From an uncultured Clostridia bacterium (GTDB lineage: Bacteria; Bacillota; Clostridia; Saccharofermentanales; Saccharofermentanaceae): a stretch of 56,865 nucleotides of DNA. The stretch is taken from positions 1 to 56,865 of the forward strand of contig CALEFT010000029.1 of NCBI GenBank assembly GCA_937876985.1, written 5' to 3'. The notes under the pieces are model-generated. The model did not search any database. It was not told where the DNA came from and worked only from the letters and a program-made list of their open reading frames with translations. Positions 8,654-17,088 of this stretch are shown here, piece after piece; within the stretch, counting starts at the first letter, position 1, and each line of letters opens with the position of its first letter. The position numbers and the translations under genes were made by a program.

Positions 8654-9025
8654 CTAAATCTCCTTATATCCACTCCTCACGAGCTCATAGTTCAATGCAT
8701 GTATACTGAACTCCTCTCGCGGCGTGCACCTTAAGTACTCCATAATGATCTTACATCTCGGACTTTTCTCCGACATAAACACATGCGCCGCCTCACAATA
8801 CACCAAGAAATTTCTGTAACTCATACGACAAGCAATCGCGCCCCTCATCATCAAATCCTCATTCCCAACCGTCAGATTCGCAATCTTATAGAAAGTCGCC
8901 TTAGAAAATCCACCAATCGCCGCCACACTATTAGCAGTCAACCCAAACTCATGCCTACTATCTGTAAGCAAGTTATAAACCAAATTCTTCTCCTCCTGCG
9001 AAAACTTCAACAATTCCATCTGCAT
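8654..9025 (-). CDS. Small hypothetical protein, possibly a degenerate HTH regulator
   Basis: About 123 residues from ATG 9025, which has GGGAGGA upstream; a longer frame reaches 9109 but lacks a ribosome site and runs through leader hairpins. The sequence is soluble, with no signal or membrane segment. The centre (LTANSVAAIGGFSKATFYKIA) resembles a helix-turn-helix with a following helix, hence the guess at a regulator. The C-terminal half is mixed helix with several cysteines. It is the nearest gene upstream of LRR copy 1 (155 bases) on the same strand and may control or accompany it. The family is not recognised. Confidence 0.6.
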   Translation of the reverse strand: MQMELLKFSQEEKNLVYNLLTDSRHEFGLTANSVAAIGGFSKATFYKIANLTVGNEDLMMRGAIACRMSYRNFLVYCEAAHVFMSEKSPRCKIIMEYLRCTPREEFSIHALNYELVRSGYKEI

Positions 9026-9046
9026 AATAAATCCTCCCATACCAAA

Positions 9047-9080
9047 CACGCAAAACCCCAACAAGGGGTCAAAAAGCCCC
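9047..9080 (-). promoter_or_regulatory. Competing short G/C hairpins in the leader of the 8654-9025 gene
   Basis: The minus strand reads GGGG, an 8-base gap, CCCC, a 5-base gap, GGGG, then TTTTG, just upstream of the ribosome site. The middle CCCC can pair with either G-run, and the second option is followed by T residues, as in a minimal attenuator. Stems are only four or five pairs, so the role is speculative. Confidence 0.3.
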
Positions 9081-9088
9081 ACGTCCAG

Positions 9089-9105
9089 CCAACCTTCAGC
9101 CAAAC
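9089..9105 (+). repeat. 17-base direct repeat, right copy
   Basis: Identical to 6747-6763 in the same orientation; lies in the leader of the small gene 8654-9025. Confidence 0.7.
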
Positions 9106-9618
9106 GCACCTACAACAAAATATTCAATTGTAAAAGATACTAGAAGCCCCTAAGGCCCACAGGACAATCAAAAGCAGCTCTCACGAATCCCAGATCTGTC
9201 CGAACTATCAAACACACCATCACAAAAACTTAGTCCGCGATCCAAATCCGTCTACCCTATCATCCCTCGTATTCCGCACCTATCCCCAAAGCACGGTATC
9301 CAATTAATACCACCAAAAATCGCCCAAGTCAACAAACTCGCCAATCTTTTTTCCCAATCTCCCTCTCCCCCTCTCGAAAAGCATTATGCTGATACTGACT
9401 TCCAACAAGTTCCTGGAAAATGAAAGGTAAGAACCTTCCAATTTACAACGGTTTGATATTGTAAGGATATTGACAAAGAAACTACCAATTTGGCAAGAAA
9501 TGCATAGTAAATCGCCAACTCGGAAATTTATTCCGGAATGGTTTAGTTATACAATTAAATTACCAAATTGGAAGGTGATTTTCTTGCTTTTTGGAGTAAA
9601 TGAGACGGGGTACAGATT
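9106..9618. other. Divergent intergenic region with operator-like words
   Basis: About 500 bases with no gene found, between the small minus-strand gene and the plus-strand HTH gene. The left 250 bases are C/A-rich and unremarkable. The right part has a TTGACA (9470-9475) and several CCAATTTGG-like words. A CGAAAAGC octamer is at 9375-9382. Confidence 0.5.
9485..9571 (+). promoter_or_regulatory. Operator-like palindromic words upstream of the HTH gene
   Basis: CCAATTTGG (9485-9493) and CCAAATTGG (9563-9571) are near-identical short palindromes. Related half-sites are CTTCCAATTT near 9435 and CCAACTCGGAA near 9514. TTGACA at 9470 lies beside them. This clustering just upstream of a Cro/C1-type gene suggests autoregulation; the binding itself is inference. 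Confidence 0.5.
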
Positions 9619-9921
9619 GTGTTAAGGATTAGGCAAGTTAGAGTTGAACATAAGGAAACACAGGCAGAAGTTGCTGAAGCTGTTGGATGTTCTTCTGTGG
9701 TCTTTTCGAGGTATGAGAATGGACAGAGGCAGCCGCCGATTGAGATTTTGATTTCAATCGCTAGACACTTCAATGTATCCGTTGATTATCTGGTGGGTAA
9801 TTCTGAATATACTGTTCCTCCGCTTTCTGTAAGTGAGACGAATTTGCTTCATGCGTGGAGATGCGCTGATAAGAGAGCGCAGCAGGATGCGATGGAGATT
9901 CTTGCGAAGTATACTAAGTGA
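9619..9921 (+). CDS. Cro/C1-family (XRE) transcriptional regulator
   Basis: A 100-residue cytoplasmic DNA-binding protein. Residues 1-60 are a classic HTH_3 domain: LRIRQVRVEHKETQAEVAEA, then GCSSVVFSRYENGQRQP, ending in the FNVSVDYLVGN signature. Residues 65-100 form a short helical tail, probably for dimerisation. The start is GTG 9619 with only a weak ribosome site (GACGGGG), so the exact N-terminus is uncertain. It is the only plus-strand gene in the 4.8-13.4 kb island and lies between the two LRR/array/AAA copies. The palindromic words upstream are likely its own operators. What else it controls is unknown. Confidence 0.87.
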   Translation: MLRIRQVRVEHKETQAEVAEAVGCSSVVFSRYENGQRQPPIEILISIARHFNVSVDYLVGNSEYTVPPLSVSETNLLHAWRCADKRAQQDAMEILAKYTK

Positions 9922-10044
9922 TTTGGATGCGTAAGTGATGAGGTTTTATTGATTGATTATTGAGTAACAAATGATGCTCCTAGCGGATGGCTAGGAGCTT
10001 TTGTTTGGGTGGAAATCGGGTATGAGTTTTGCGTTGATTTGGAA

Positions 10045-11364
10045 TTAGGTATCCGTTAGCAAGAATGCCATGTATAGCGGGAGGGTTAGAATCTGGTTGT
10101 CGGCACCTACGTTGTAATCGCCTAGTTTGATTGCGGATGTGACGTGATACTTTTCGGGATGGTTTAGGATTGTTCGAGTGCTCTTTGTGTTGCCTGTTGT
10201 GGACTTTACTTCTACTAAGGTGCATTGACCCTTGTATCTGATTACGAAGTCGATTTCTAGGCCGGAGTCTTTGTGGAAGTAATAGAGTTTGCGGCCCATT
10301 TTGGCGAAGATGTCGGCGACTAGGTTCTCGAAGATTGCGCCCTTGTAGCCGAAGAGGTTTCCGAGGAGCACGTCATGCTGCGTGCCGTCTTCAAGCATGC
10401 TGATGAACAAGCCACAGTCTCTCATGTACACCTTGAATATGTCGTTGATTGCGTTGCCGTCGAGGGGGAGTTCAGTGATTGATAAATTGTAGCATCTAGA
10501 AATGATGCCTGCATCCTCTATCCACTGCAGGCTTCCAGTGTAGTTCGAGGCAGTCGAGCCCTTCTTAATTACAGAGTATTGGAATTTCTTGTTCTCCTTG
10601 CTTAACTGCTTAGGGATAGATTGAAAGCATTCCTTGATTCGTGATTTGTCGGCTTTGTCTGCATATTTAACCATGTCGTCTTCATAAGATCTAACAATGT
10701 CTCGTTGAAGGCTAAGGACGTCATTCATTTGTCTGGTCTCGACAAATTTTTGAACTACAGCTGGCATACCTCCAACTACAGCATATTGAAGTAATAGTTG
10801 TCTCATCTTGTCGTGGATTGCTGCTGGAACAGGAGTTTCATCTTCGAGACATTTCTTAAGCAAACTAATGACCGCTTCATCGATGCCGTTAGCCCAGAGG
10901 AATTCTTCGAAATCCAATGGATACATGTCTATTACTGTCTCGTAGCCGACTGGAATCGATCTAGGCTCTTTACCGTATCCTCTTACGCCTAACAAGGAGC
11001 CTGTTCCTATAACATCATAGCGACCGTCTATCTGGAAAAACTTAAATGCAGTTCTCGCGTCAGGACACTCTTGGATTTCATCGAGAATGAGCACGGTCTT
11101 CCCTTCTTCGAAGACAGCTTTCTTACCAAGTATAGCCGTTAACATCATGACAATATTATCAATTTCTAGAGATTCAGAAAATGCAGAAGCATAGTTTGGA
11201 TTCTCAAAAAAGTTCAAATAAACGACATTTTGATAGTTTCTCTTGGCAAATTCTAATACAGAGAATGTCTTACCACATTGTCTACAACCCTTGATTATCA
11301 ATGGTTTGTGGTCCTTTGTATTCTTCCATTCTATAAGTTTTTGTTCTATCTTTCTTCTAAGCAT
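10045..11364 (-). CDS. AAA ATPase with C-terminal DUF4143/PD-(D/E)XK-like domain (copy 2)
   Basis: 439 residues from ATG 11364, which is 9 bases after AAAGGAG; the frame also opens at a TTG 9 bases earlier that lies too close to that site. Walker A is GCRQCGKT (residues 26-33), Walker B is LILDEIQ (D95, E96). The C-terminal EID (370-372) and EVKS (385-388) match the nuclease-like core of copy 1. Overall it is a clear but diverged paralogue of 4836-6188, sharing motifs such as YPLDFEEFLWA and VGGMPAVV. Its promoter overlaps the first unit of a 33-bp array. The LRR copy 2 gene is the next gene upstream. Family confident, biological role unknown. Confidence 0.9.
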   Translation of the reverse strand: MLRRKIEQKLIEWKNTKDHKPLIIKGCRQCGKTFSVLEFAKRNYQNVVYLNFFENPNYASAFSESLEIDNIVMMLTAILGKKAVFEEGKTVLILDEIQECPDARTAFKFFQIDGRYDVIGTGSLLGVRGYGKEPRSIPVGYETVIDMYPLDFEEFLWANGIDEAVISLLKKCLEDETPVPAAIHDKMRQLLLQYAVVGGMPAVVQKFVETRQMNDVLSLQRDIVRSYEDDMVKYADKADKSRIKECFQSIPKQLSKENKKFQYSVIKKGSTASNYTGSLQWIEDAGIISRCYNLSITELPLDGNAINDIFKVYMRDCGLFISMLEDGTQHDVLLGNLFGYKGAIFENLVADIFAKMGRKLYYFHKDSGLEIDFVIRYKGQCTLVEVKSTTGNTKSTRTILNHPEKYHVTSAIKLGDYNVGADNQILTLPLYMAFLLTDT

Positions 11365-11385
11365 TATAATCAACTCCTTTACTAT

Positions 11386-11413
11386 AGTATATATGTAATC
11401 ACAACTTTTTCAA
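11386..11413 (-). promoter_or_regulatory. Predicted promoter of AAA copy 2, with -35 inside the repeat array
   Basis: On the minus strand TTGAAA (11408-11413) and TATACT (11386-11391) are 16 bases apart, 22 bases before the start codon. TTGAAA is part of the first array unit, so anything that binds the repeat core would cover the -35 box. Confidence 0.55.
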
Positions 11414-11486
11414 GGGAGTTTTTGGGAGAAGTGGCAACTTTTTCAAGGGAGTTTTTGGGAGAAGTGGCAACTTTTTCAAGGGAGTT
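11402..11486. repeat. 33-bp tandem repeat array C, three units, upstream of AAA copy 2
   Basis: CAACTTTTTCAAGGGAGTTT begins at 11402, 11435 and 11468, exactly 33 bases apart. The first two units are identical over the full 33 bases, and the third is cut short after the core. The core resembles the CACTTTTTCACGAA core of array A, and the first unit starts 38 bases from the AAA start, nearly the same offset as array A. Confidence 0.92.
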
Positions 11487-11554
11487 TGCGATTATTAAGG
11501 CGGCCTCAGGGCGGCTTCGGGGTGGTTTGGGTGGCGTTTGGGACGGCTTTATTG

Positions 11555-11592
11555 CATAAGAAAGCCGAGGCTTTGTGGTTGACCTCGGCTGG
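11555..11592 (-). terminator. Rho-independent terminator of LRR copy 2
   Basis: On the minus strand AGCCGAGG (11583-11590) pairs perfectly with CCTCGGCT (11563-11570) around a 12-base loop, followed by TTCTTATG. It lies about 40 bases past the LRR stop and separates the LRR gene from the array/AAA gene. Confidence 0.8.
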
Positions 11593-11628
11593 AATTTCTG
11601 TATGAATTCGTGTGAAAGTTTGGTTAGG

Positions 11629-13404
11629 TTAGATTGTACCCCTCACGATGCCGTAGCTACTACAGATGTTGGTGTACTCCTGGGAGTGCGCGAAGCCGCG
11701 GAAAATGCTAAGACGATCTGCGCCACCGTTAAGCTGGGAGACCCAATCGTTAAAGCCTGCTTGGTCTGGCTCTCTTCCGAGGAATACTCTGTAAAGTGTT
11801 GCGGTGTATTCTTCGTTTGTGAGGTTGCGTTTAATGAATTCTTGCGAGAAGAAGAAGCCGTAGCCGACTCCTGCGCCGGAGTTCTCGCCGTTAATAAGCT
11901 GGCGGACCCATGAGGCTTGTCCGTCGTAGTCTCCGTTTCTTCCGAGACACATTGAGTATAGTCTTGCGACAAATGCGTTTACGTTTTGTTGTCTTGTATT
12001 GTCAATGCCCTGGATATAGTGGCCGGCTGTGATTCCGTATGTGTTACATAGTGCGAAGAATTCACGAGAATTTGCTACGCCAGCGAAGATTTGTTCTCTA
12101 GTTGCGCCTCTTTCGAGTTGACCGACCCAGTCTGCTAGGCCAGAAGCATCTGGCTGTCTATCGAGGAAGACGTTGTAGAGAATTGTTACGTATTGTTCGT
12201 TGGTTGTATTCGAGTTAATAAACTCTTGTGAGAAGAAGAAACCATATGCCATGTGGGCGCCAGTGTTCTGGTTGTTCACGAGAGAGTTTACCCAGTTGTT
12301 AAGACCTGTTGGGTCTGGGCTTCTGCCGAGGACTAGCTCATAGCAACGTGTGACGAAGGCTTCTGCGGCACTTCGGTTAACTGTGTTGCCTGTTGCTGGT
12401 GGGATAGCGCCTGGAGTAGTGCCAGGCGGCGTTGTCGGCATTGATGTTGGCGTTGATGTTGGCATTGGTGTTGGAGTAGCAGATGGTGCTCCAGTAGGAG
12501 GTGTAATGACTTCACTTGGCATACCGCTACCTTGCGCAAAGTCCTGAGCAGGTGAATTAGCTGGAGCCTTGATTGTAATCTGGCTAGTGTTGCAGCCAGT
12601 GAAAGCTCCATCCTCGATAACCGTACTACTTGAAGTAATGACGATTTCTGTTAATCCCATCGCCTCCCAGAAAGCAGTACGTTCGATAACGGTTACGCTT
12701 GAAGGAATAGTGATCTTTTCGAGAGAGTCGCAAAAAGCGAACATGTGGTAAGGAACGGACTGCAAATTCGCCGGCAGATTAACTTCTGATAGGTTAGCGC
12801 AGTATTGGAACGCGCCATCGCCGATAGTGGAGATGCTGTCTGGCAGGGTAATGCTTTCTATTCCGGTGCAATAGTAAAAGACATGGTCGCCTAGCGAAGT
12901 GACACTATTAGGGAGATTTATCTTGGTTAGCTGGCTACAGTTCGAGAATGCATATCTTCCGATGCTTGTCACGCCGTTTGGAATCGAAACGTTCTCCAAA
13001 TTATCGCAGCCAGAGAACGCGAAGTCAGAAATTTCAGTCACCGTATTGGAGAGAACTACGCTTCTTAATGAGTTACAATTAGTAAAAGCATCCTTGCCAA
13101 TTACTCTAATGCCAGGCTCAAAACTAACCGACACGATGTGGTTATTATTCAAGAAAGCATCCTCGCCTAGCATAACCACGGTTCTACCTTTAATATTTCC
13201 TGGAACAATAACATTAGCCGCAGTTCCAGTGTATTTAGAGATGACAGCCGTATTATCTTCATTAATGTAATAAGTAAAATCTCCGTACACTATATCAGCT
13301 CTCACTTCATTGGGAGCAACCGCAAACGCTAGCGTACAAATCATTACCGCACTTAGAATACAAGAAATCAACTGCCATCCTCGAAAAGCTTTATTACTTC
13401 TCAT
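11629..13404 (-). CDS. Secreted BspA-like leucine-rich repeat protein with two DUF4214 regions (copy 2)
   Basis: 591 residues, start ATG 13404 with GGAGG 8 bases upstream. A signal peptide spans about residues 1-36 (hydrophobic ISCILSAVMICTLAFAVA, cleavage near VRA). BspA-type repeats cover roughly 60-270 (ENVSIPNGV, SIGRYAFSNC, KINLPNSV units). A Thr/Pro/Met-rich linker (about 290-330) is absent from copy 1. Two DUF4214 regions follow, nearly identical in places to those of copy 1 (YGFFFSQEFI, FLGREPDQAGFNDW, ending SSYGIVRGTI). Likely secreted or surface-associated; ligand unknown. It has its own terminator and precedes array C and AAA copy 2, mirroring the first module. Confidence 0.9.
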   Translation of the reverse strand: MRSNKAFRGWQLISCILSAVMICTLAFAVAPNEVRADIVYGDFTYYINEDNTAVISKYTGTAANVIVPGNIKGRTVVMLGEDAFLNNNHIVSVSFEPGIRVIGKDAFTNCNSLRSVVLSNTVTEISDFAFSGCDNLENVSIPNGVTSIGRYAFSNCSQLTKINLPNSVTSLGDHVFYYCTGIESITLPDSISTIGDGAFQYCANLSEVNLPANLQSVPYHMFAFCDSLEKITIPSSVTVIERTAFWEAMGLTEIVITSSSTVIEDGAFTGCNTSQITIKAPANSPAQDFAQGSGMPSEVITPPTGAPSATPTPMPTSTPTSMPTTPPGTTPGAIPPATGNTVNRSAAEAFVTRCYELVLGRSPDPTGLNNWVNSLVNNQNTGAHMAYGFFFSQEFINSNTTNEQYVTILYNVFLDRQPDASGLADWVGQLERGATREQIFAGVANSREFFALCNTYGITAGHYIQGIDNTRQQNVNAFVARLYSMCLGRNGDYDGQASWVRQLINGENSGAGVGYGFFFSQEFIKRNLTNEEYTATLYRVFLGREPDQAGFNDWVSQLNGGADRLSIFRGFAHSQEYTNICSSYGIVRGTI

Positions 13405-13549
13405 CGAATTGGCCTCCTAAAAAATGATAGATTCTACAAACTCAATTAATCAGATATACCTATTATCAAGAATGAGGTCGTGGTTAGTATATTAAATCCA
13501 TTGTTTATTTATCAAATTTTTGATTGTTAGTTGTGGTTTGCTTCGTAGT

Positions 13550-16321
13550 TTATTCGGAGTATCTGATTCTTTCTACTACTGACTGTTTCTTCATCCTTCG
13601 ATATACGAGCATTGGGATGATGAATGCAAGTACAAAAAGAACCGGAACGATTACGAGGATTGGGGTAATCGAGGTTTTGAGCGTCATGAACCAGAGGATG
13701 TCGTTAAGCCTTGGGATTACGAAGAAGTTGAAAAGAATGCTTAGTAGAATTGTCAGGACAAATGAGAAGAAGACGCATGTGACCGCTTCTAGGATGAGCA
13801 TTTGTTTCATTTGCTTCGATGTCATTCCGATTGCTTGCATGATGGCAAGTTCCTTGCGACGCGAGTTGATATTTGTGATGATTACGTTTATGAAGTTAAG
13901 AATTCCTACTAGACCCATTATAATTGTTAGTGCTGCGCCGAGAAGCAGGACAATGTTTTTTAGGTTTTCTACAGACTCGCGCTCCGTTTTGAGACTCGTG
14001 TACATGTAGTCTCGCGTGATTTGTGAGTTAGAGAAATGCTTTTCGGCGTAGGCGTCAAAGGTGTCGAGGTAGTCGTTGTCGACGTTCATAAAGTATCTCA
14101 TGACATCGGCTCTCTCGCTATGCGCGACGTAGATTTCGTCTGGAACTACGAAGGTTATTTCCTCGTAGAAGACGCCGGCGTTCGATTCGTCGGTTGTCGC
14201 GATTGCGGCAATCTCGTATTCATATGTGGTGTAGCCCACAGGATGCCATATTCCATTGCGCGAAGGGTCGATCTCGTCCACTTCGATTGGACCTTCGACA
14301 TTGTATGCGTTTTCAATATCGGATGCAATCAAATAATAGTATTCGAAAGTAGTTGGATACGATATCTCGATGATGTCGCCTACTTCGTATTCGGTGCAGC
14401 TAGTGTCGACCTCTCCAAATTCGTTACGATGCAAAAGCAGAACAATTGGAGCTGTTTCGTGGCCTGGAGTTCCTAAAGCAGCTGCATTAGAGACTTCGTC
14501 GGTGTACATTGAATCGAGACTTCCTTCATATACTTCGAGGTTGTGGTAGAAGTTTTCTTCGTAACCTAAGACAGTGATGGTCGCCTCGTAAAGGCCTTCT
14601 TCATTTGGCTCGATGTATTGGAGCAGTTCTGCTTGGTCTTCTTCTGTTCCGCAGTACATAATTTTGAACAAGATTTCTTGGCTAACATAGGTTGTTGGCA
14701 TGTACGTCATGGAGCCATAGACGATGCTGCTTTCTTCGAAGCCTGGAGTGTTTTCGAGGTCGCCTATGAAGGAAGGAAACTCTGCGCCTAGATTCTCGTC
14801 AGCGTAGTCCGAGGAAGCTTCGTCTGCTGACATACTTTCTAAATCGATGCAAATGCTGTAGTCGTAATCTAGGAGGCCGAGGATTTTGTCTTCGTCGATG
14901 CCGCCTAGGAAGGAGCTAGTAAAAATCAGCATTGCGCACGCAATTGAGATAGAGATTATCGCGAGTGCGTTTTTAAGCTTGCTTCCGAAGACATACTCTG
15001 TGGAAAGTGCCAAAACCGCGCTCTTGTTCTTCGACTTAATTCCGAGCTTAACTTCCTTTGTGCTCTGCTTGATTTTGGAATTATTCGAGTGGCGCACTGC
15101 CTCAATTGGCGTGACATTGGAGGCTGCTCTTGCAGGAATAAAGCAAGAGATCATTACTGTCACAAACGCGAAAAGCGAAGGCAACACAAACATCCAAGCG
15201 TTCAAAGTAATTCTCAAATTTGCTATGTTTATAGCCTTGGCAATTTCTACGAGGAACAGCTTAGCAAATAGTAGGCCGAGCAAATTGCCTAGAGGGATTG
15301 CTATTAGACATAGGAACAATGCCTGATACAAGACGATTCTTTTGATTTGCTTCTTTGTAGTGCCGATTGTTCTTAGGACACCATAGAAGCGAATACTGTC
15401 ATTAACAGAAATCGAGAAAATGTTGTAGATAATTAGATATCCAATGATGCAGAAAAAAGCTGCAACAATAAGGAATGCGAGAACTCCTGTCGTGTCGATT
15501 TCTGATTGGTTCATGTCATCAGCATAATAATAATTTGCTTGGAAATATGCTTTATTGTTCTTAATATCGAACGTGATGTTGTTGTCTTTGAAAATAGCCG
15601 ACATCTCGCCTGCGATGTCATTAGAATTATGAAGATTAACCAAACAAGTCCAACTGCGGTCCTCATTATCTAGATTGCCACTTAATTCCGTAACTAGCTC
15701 TGCTTCAGATTCATTTGCTATTTCTCTTGCTAATTCTTCTGCTTTTGCTTCCGTGACATAGAGGTTGCTGCTCGTATTAACGATTCCACAAATCACGAAT
15801 TCTGAAGAAACACTCACGTCCCCTTCAAGAATTGTAATAGTAATCTCATCGCCAATTCCATATTCTACTCCGCTACCAGAAATGCTATCTAAATACGCTC
15901 TTGTAACAGCTATCTCGTTTTCTTCTTCTGGGTACTTGCCCTCTTCAAAATATTCCAAGCGCATATCAAGATAGTCATCGTCCGCATATACGATTCTTGG
16001 AGGATATCTTAAATCCGCATCAACACTTCCAACAGAACGAAGCATACCAACTTCACTCGTGCGCTGGTCGTCTTCGATTAGCTCAGCCTCTTGTCTAGTC
16101 ACTCCATAGACAAAAGAATGAGCGTCGCCACCAATAGCTCTTAGGAACTCATCTGTCGAAGAATTCAAAATTGATATAACTAGCGCCGTTGTCGACGAGA
16201 ACAATAGCGTAGTAAGAATAATCGCGATAAACGCGATTAGGTTGCGTCTTTTTTCTTTAAGGAATGTCTTCCACGCTAGAAAGAACACATATCCCCTGTT
16301 TTTTACATTATAACCAAACAT
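13550..16321 (-). CDS. FtsX-like ABC transporter permease
   Basis: A 923-residue membrane protein with the MacB/FtsX two-half layout: one TM helix (about 28-52), a large extracytoplasmic domain (about 55-280), three TM helices (about 285-410), a second entry helix (about 450-470), a second large outer domain (about 475-810) and three final TM helices. The ADSSRRKELA-like loop before the last helices (INSRRKELAIMQAIGMT) is typical. Such permeases export peptides, lipoproteins or antibiotics, or work as mechanotransmitters. The ATG overlaps the stop of the ATPase gene (TGATG), showing coupling. With the upstream kinase/regulator pair it forms a likely stress- or peptide-responsive efflux locus. 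Confidence 0.9.
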   Translation of the reverse strand: MFGYNVKNRGYVFFLAWKTFLKEKRRNLIAFIAIILTTLLFSSTTALVISILNSSTDEFLRAIGGDAHSFVYGVTRQEAELIEDDQRTSEVGMLRSVGSVDADLRYPPRIVYADDDYLDMRLEYFEEGKYPEEENEIAVTRAYLDSISGSGVEYGIGDEITITILEGDVSVSSEFVICGIVNTSSNLYVTEAKAEELAREIANESEAELVTELSGNLDNEDRSWTCLVNLHNSNDIAGEMSAIFKDNNITFDIKNNKAYFQANYYYADDMNQSEIDTTGVLAFLIVAAFFCIIGYLIIYNIFSISVNDSIRFYGVLRTIGTTKKQIKRIVLYQALFLCLIAIPLGNLLGLLFAKLFLVEIAKAINIANLRITLNAWMFVLPSLFAFVTVMISCFIPARAASNVTPIEAVRHSNNSKIKQSTKEVKLGIKSKNKSAVLALSTEYVFGSKLKNALAIISISIACAMLIFTSSFLGGIDEDKILGLLDYDYSICIDLESMSADEASSDYADENLGAEFPSFIGDLENTPGFEESSIVYGSMTYMPTTYVSQEILFKIMYCGTEEDQAELLQYIEPNEEGLYEATITVLGYEENFYHNLEVYEGSLDSMYTDEVSNAAALGTPGHETAPIVLLLHRNEFGEVDTSCTEYEVGDIIEISYPTTFEYYYLIASDIENAYNVEGPIEVDEIDPSRNGIWHPVGYTTYEYEIAAIATTDESNAGVFYEEITFVVPDEIYVAHSERADVMRYFMNVDNDYLDTFDAYAEKHFSNSQITRDYMYTSLKTERESVENLKNIVLLLGAALTIIMGLVGILNFINVIITNINSRRKELAIMQAIGMTSKQMKQMLILEAVTCVFFSFVLTILLSILFNFFVIPRLNDILWFMTLKTSITPILVIVPVLFVLAFIIPMLVYRRMKKQSVVERIRYSE

Positions 16322-17040
16322 CAGGATTGACCTCCTGCTGGTGGTAGGGTGCTGCTTTTCGAAGAAGCAATGCGGCCGTCTTCAATGCGAATAATTCTGT
16401 CTGCGCACTGAGCAATTTCTTCGTTGTGCGTGATCATCACGATAGTCTGCCCGAACTTGCTATTCGTAAGCTTAAGAAGGCCCACAACGTCCTGCGAGGT
16501 CTTGCTGTCGAGGTTTCCCGTTGGCTCATCCGCGAGCAAAATCGCCGGCTTCGTCGCAAGCGCTCTCGCAATCGCCACCCTCTGCTGCTGACCACCAGAC
16601 ATCTTATTTGGCAAGCGAGTGAGCATATCCTTAAGCGACAAAACCTCCACAAGCTCGTCCACAAAAGTCTCATCCACCTTGCCGCCGTCAAGCTTAATAG
16701 GCATCACGATATTGTCGTAGCTGTTAAGCACAGAAATCAGGTTGTAGTTCTGGAACACAAACCCAATCTTCCTCCTCCTAAAAACAGTCAACTCATCGTC
16801 CTTCAAGCCGCCAAGCTCCACTCCATCGACTTCAACCTTTCCCGAAGTTGGTCGATCAAGCCCACCGAGCATATTCAGAAGCGTACTCTTACCTGAACCC
16901 GAAGTTCCAACAATCGCCACGAACTCGCCCTTATTAATCTCGAGCGAAATACTATCGAGCGCGACCACCTCCGTGTCCTTGTCGCCATACCTTTTGCATA
17001 GCTCAGTTGTCTTCAAAATGATATTTTTGTTCTCTTTCAT
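16321..17040 (-). CDS. ABC transporter ATP-binding protein (MacB/LolD type)
   Basis: 239 residues that energise the coupled FtsX-like permease. Walker A is GTSGSGKST (45-53), the Q-loop lies in FVFQNYNLI, the signature is MSGGQQQRVAIARAL, Walker B is ILLADEPTGNLDS, and the H-loop is IVMITHNEE. All catalytic parts are present. ATG 17040 follows GAAGGAGAG. A perfect 12-bp inverted repeat stands about 50-90 bases upstream, probably the control site for this two-gene unit. The substrate cannot be deduced. Confidence 0.93.
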   Translation of the reverse strand: MKENKNIILKTTELCKRYGDKDTEVVALDSISLEINKGEFVAIVGTSGSGKSTLLNMLGGLDRPTSGKVEVDGVELGGLKDDELTVFRRRKIGFVFQNYNLISVLNSYDNIVMPIKLDGGKVDETFVDELVEVLSLKDMLTRLPNKMSGGQQQRVAIARALATKPAILLADEPTGNLDSKTSQDVVGLLKLTNSKFGQTIVMITHNEEIAQCADRIIRIEDGRIASSKSSTLPPAGGQS

Positions 17041-17088
17041 AATCTTTTCTCTCCTTCGAAAAGCCTTCCTCTACACTATACAAAAAGA

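Noticed and set aside
11498..11553. G-rich plus-strand stretch as a G-quadruplex or gene
   Set aside because: Runs are mostly two or three G with irregular gaps, no ORF or ribosome site; judged composition only.
11278..11559. A protein-coding gene opposite AAA copy 2
   Set aside because: It mostly reads the antisense of the ATPase start and the array; the periodic FSREFLGEVAT peptide is an array artefact.
4836..13404. A prophage or insertion-sequence island
   Set aside because: No transposase, integrase, terminase, or terminal inverted repeats were found; the DUF4143 genes are not known transposases.
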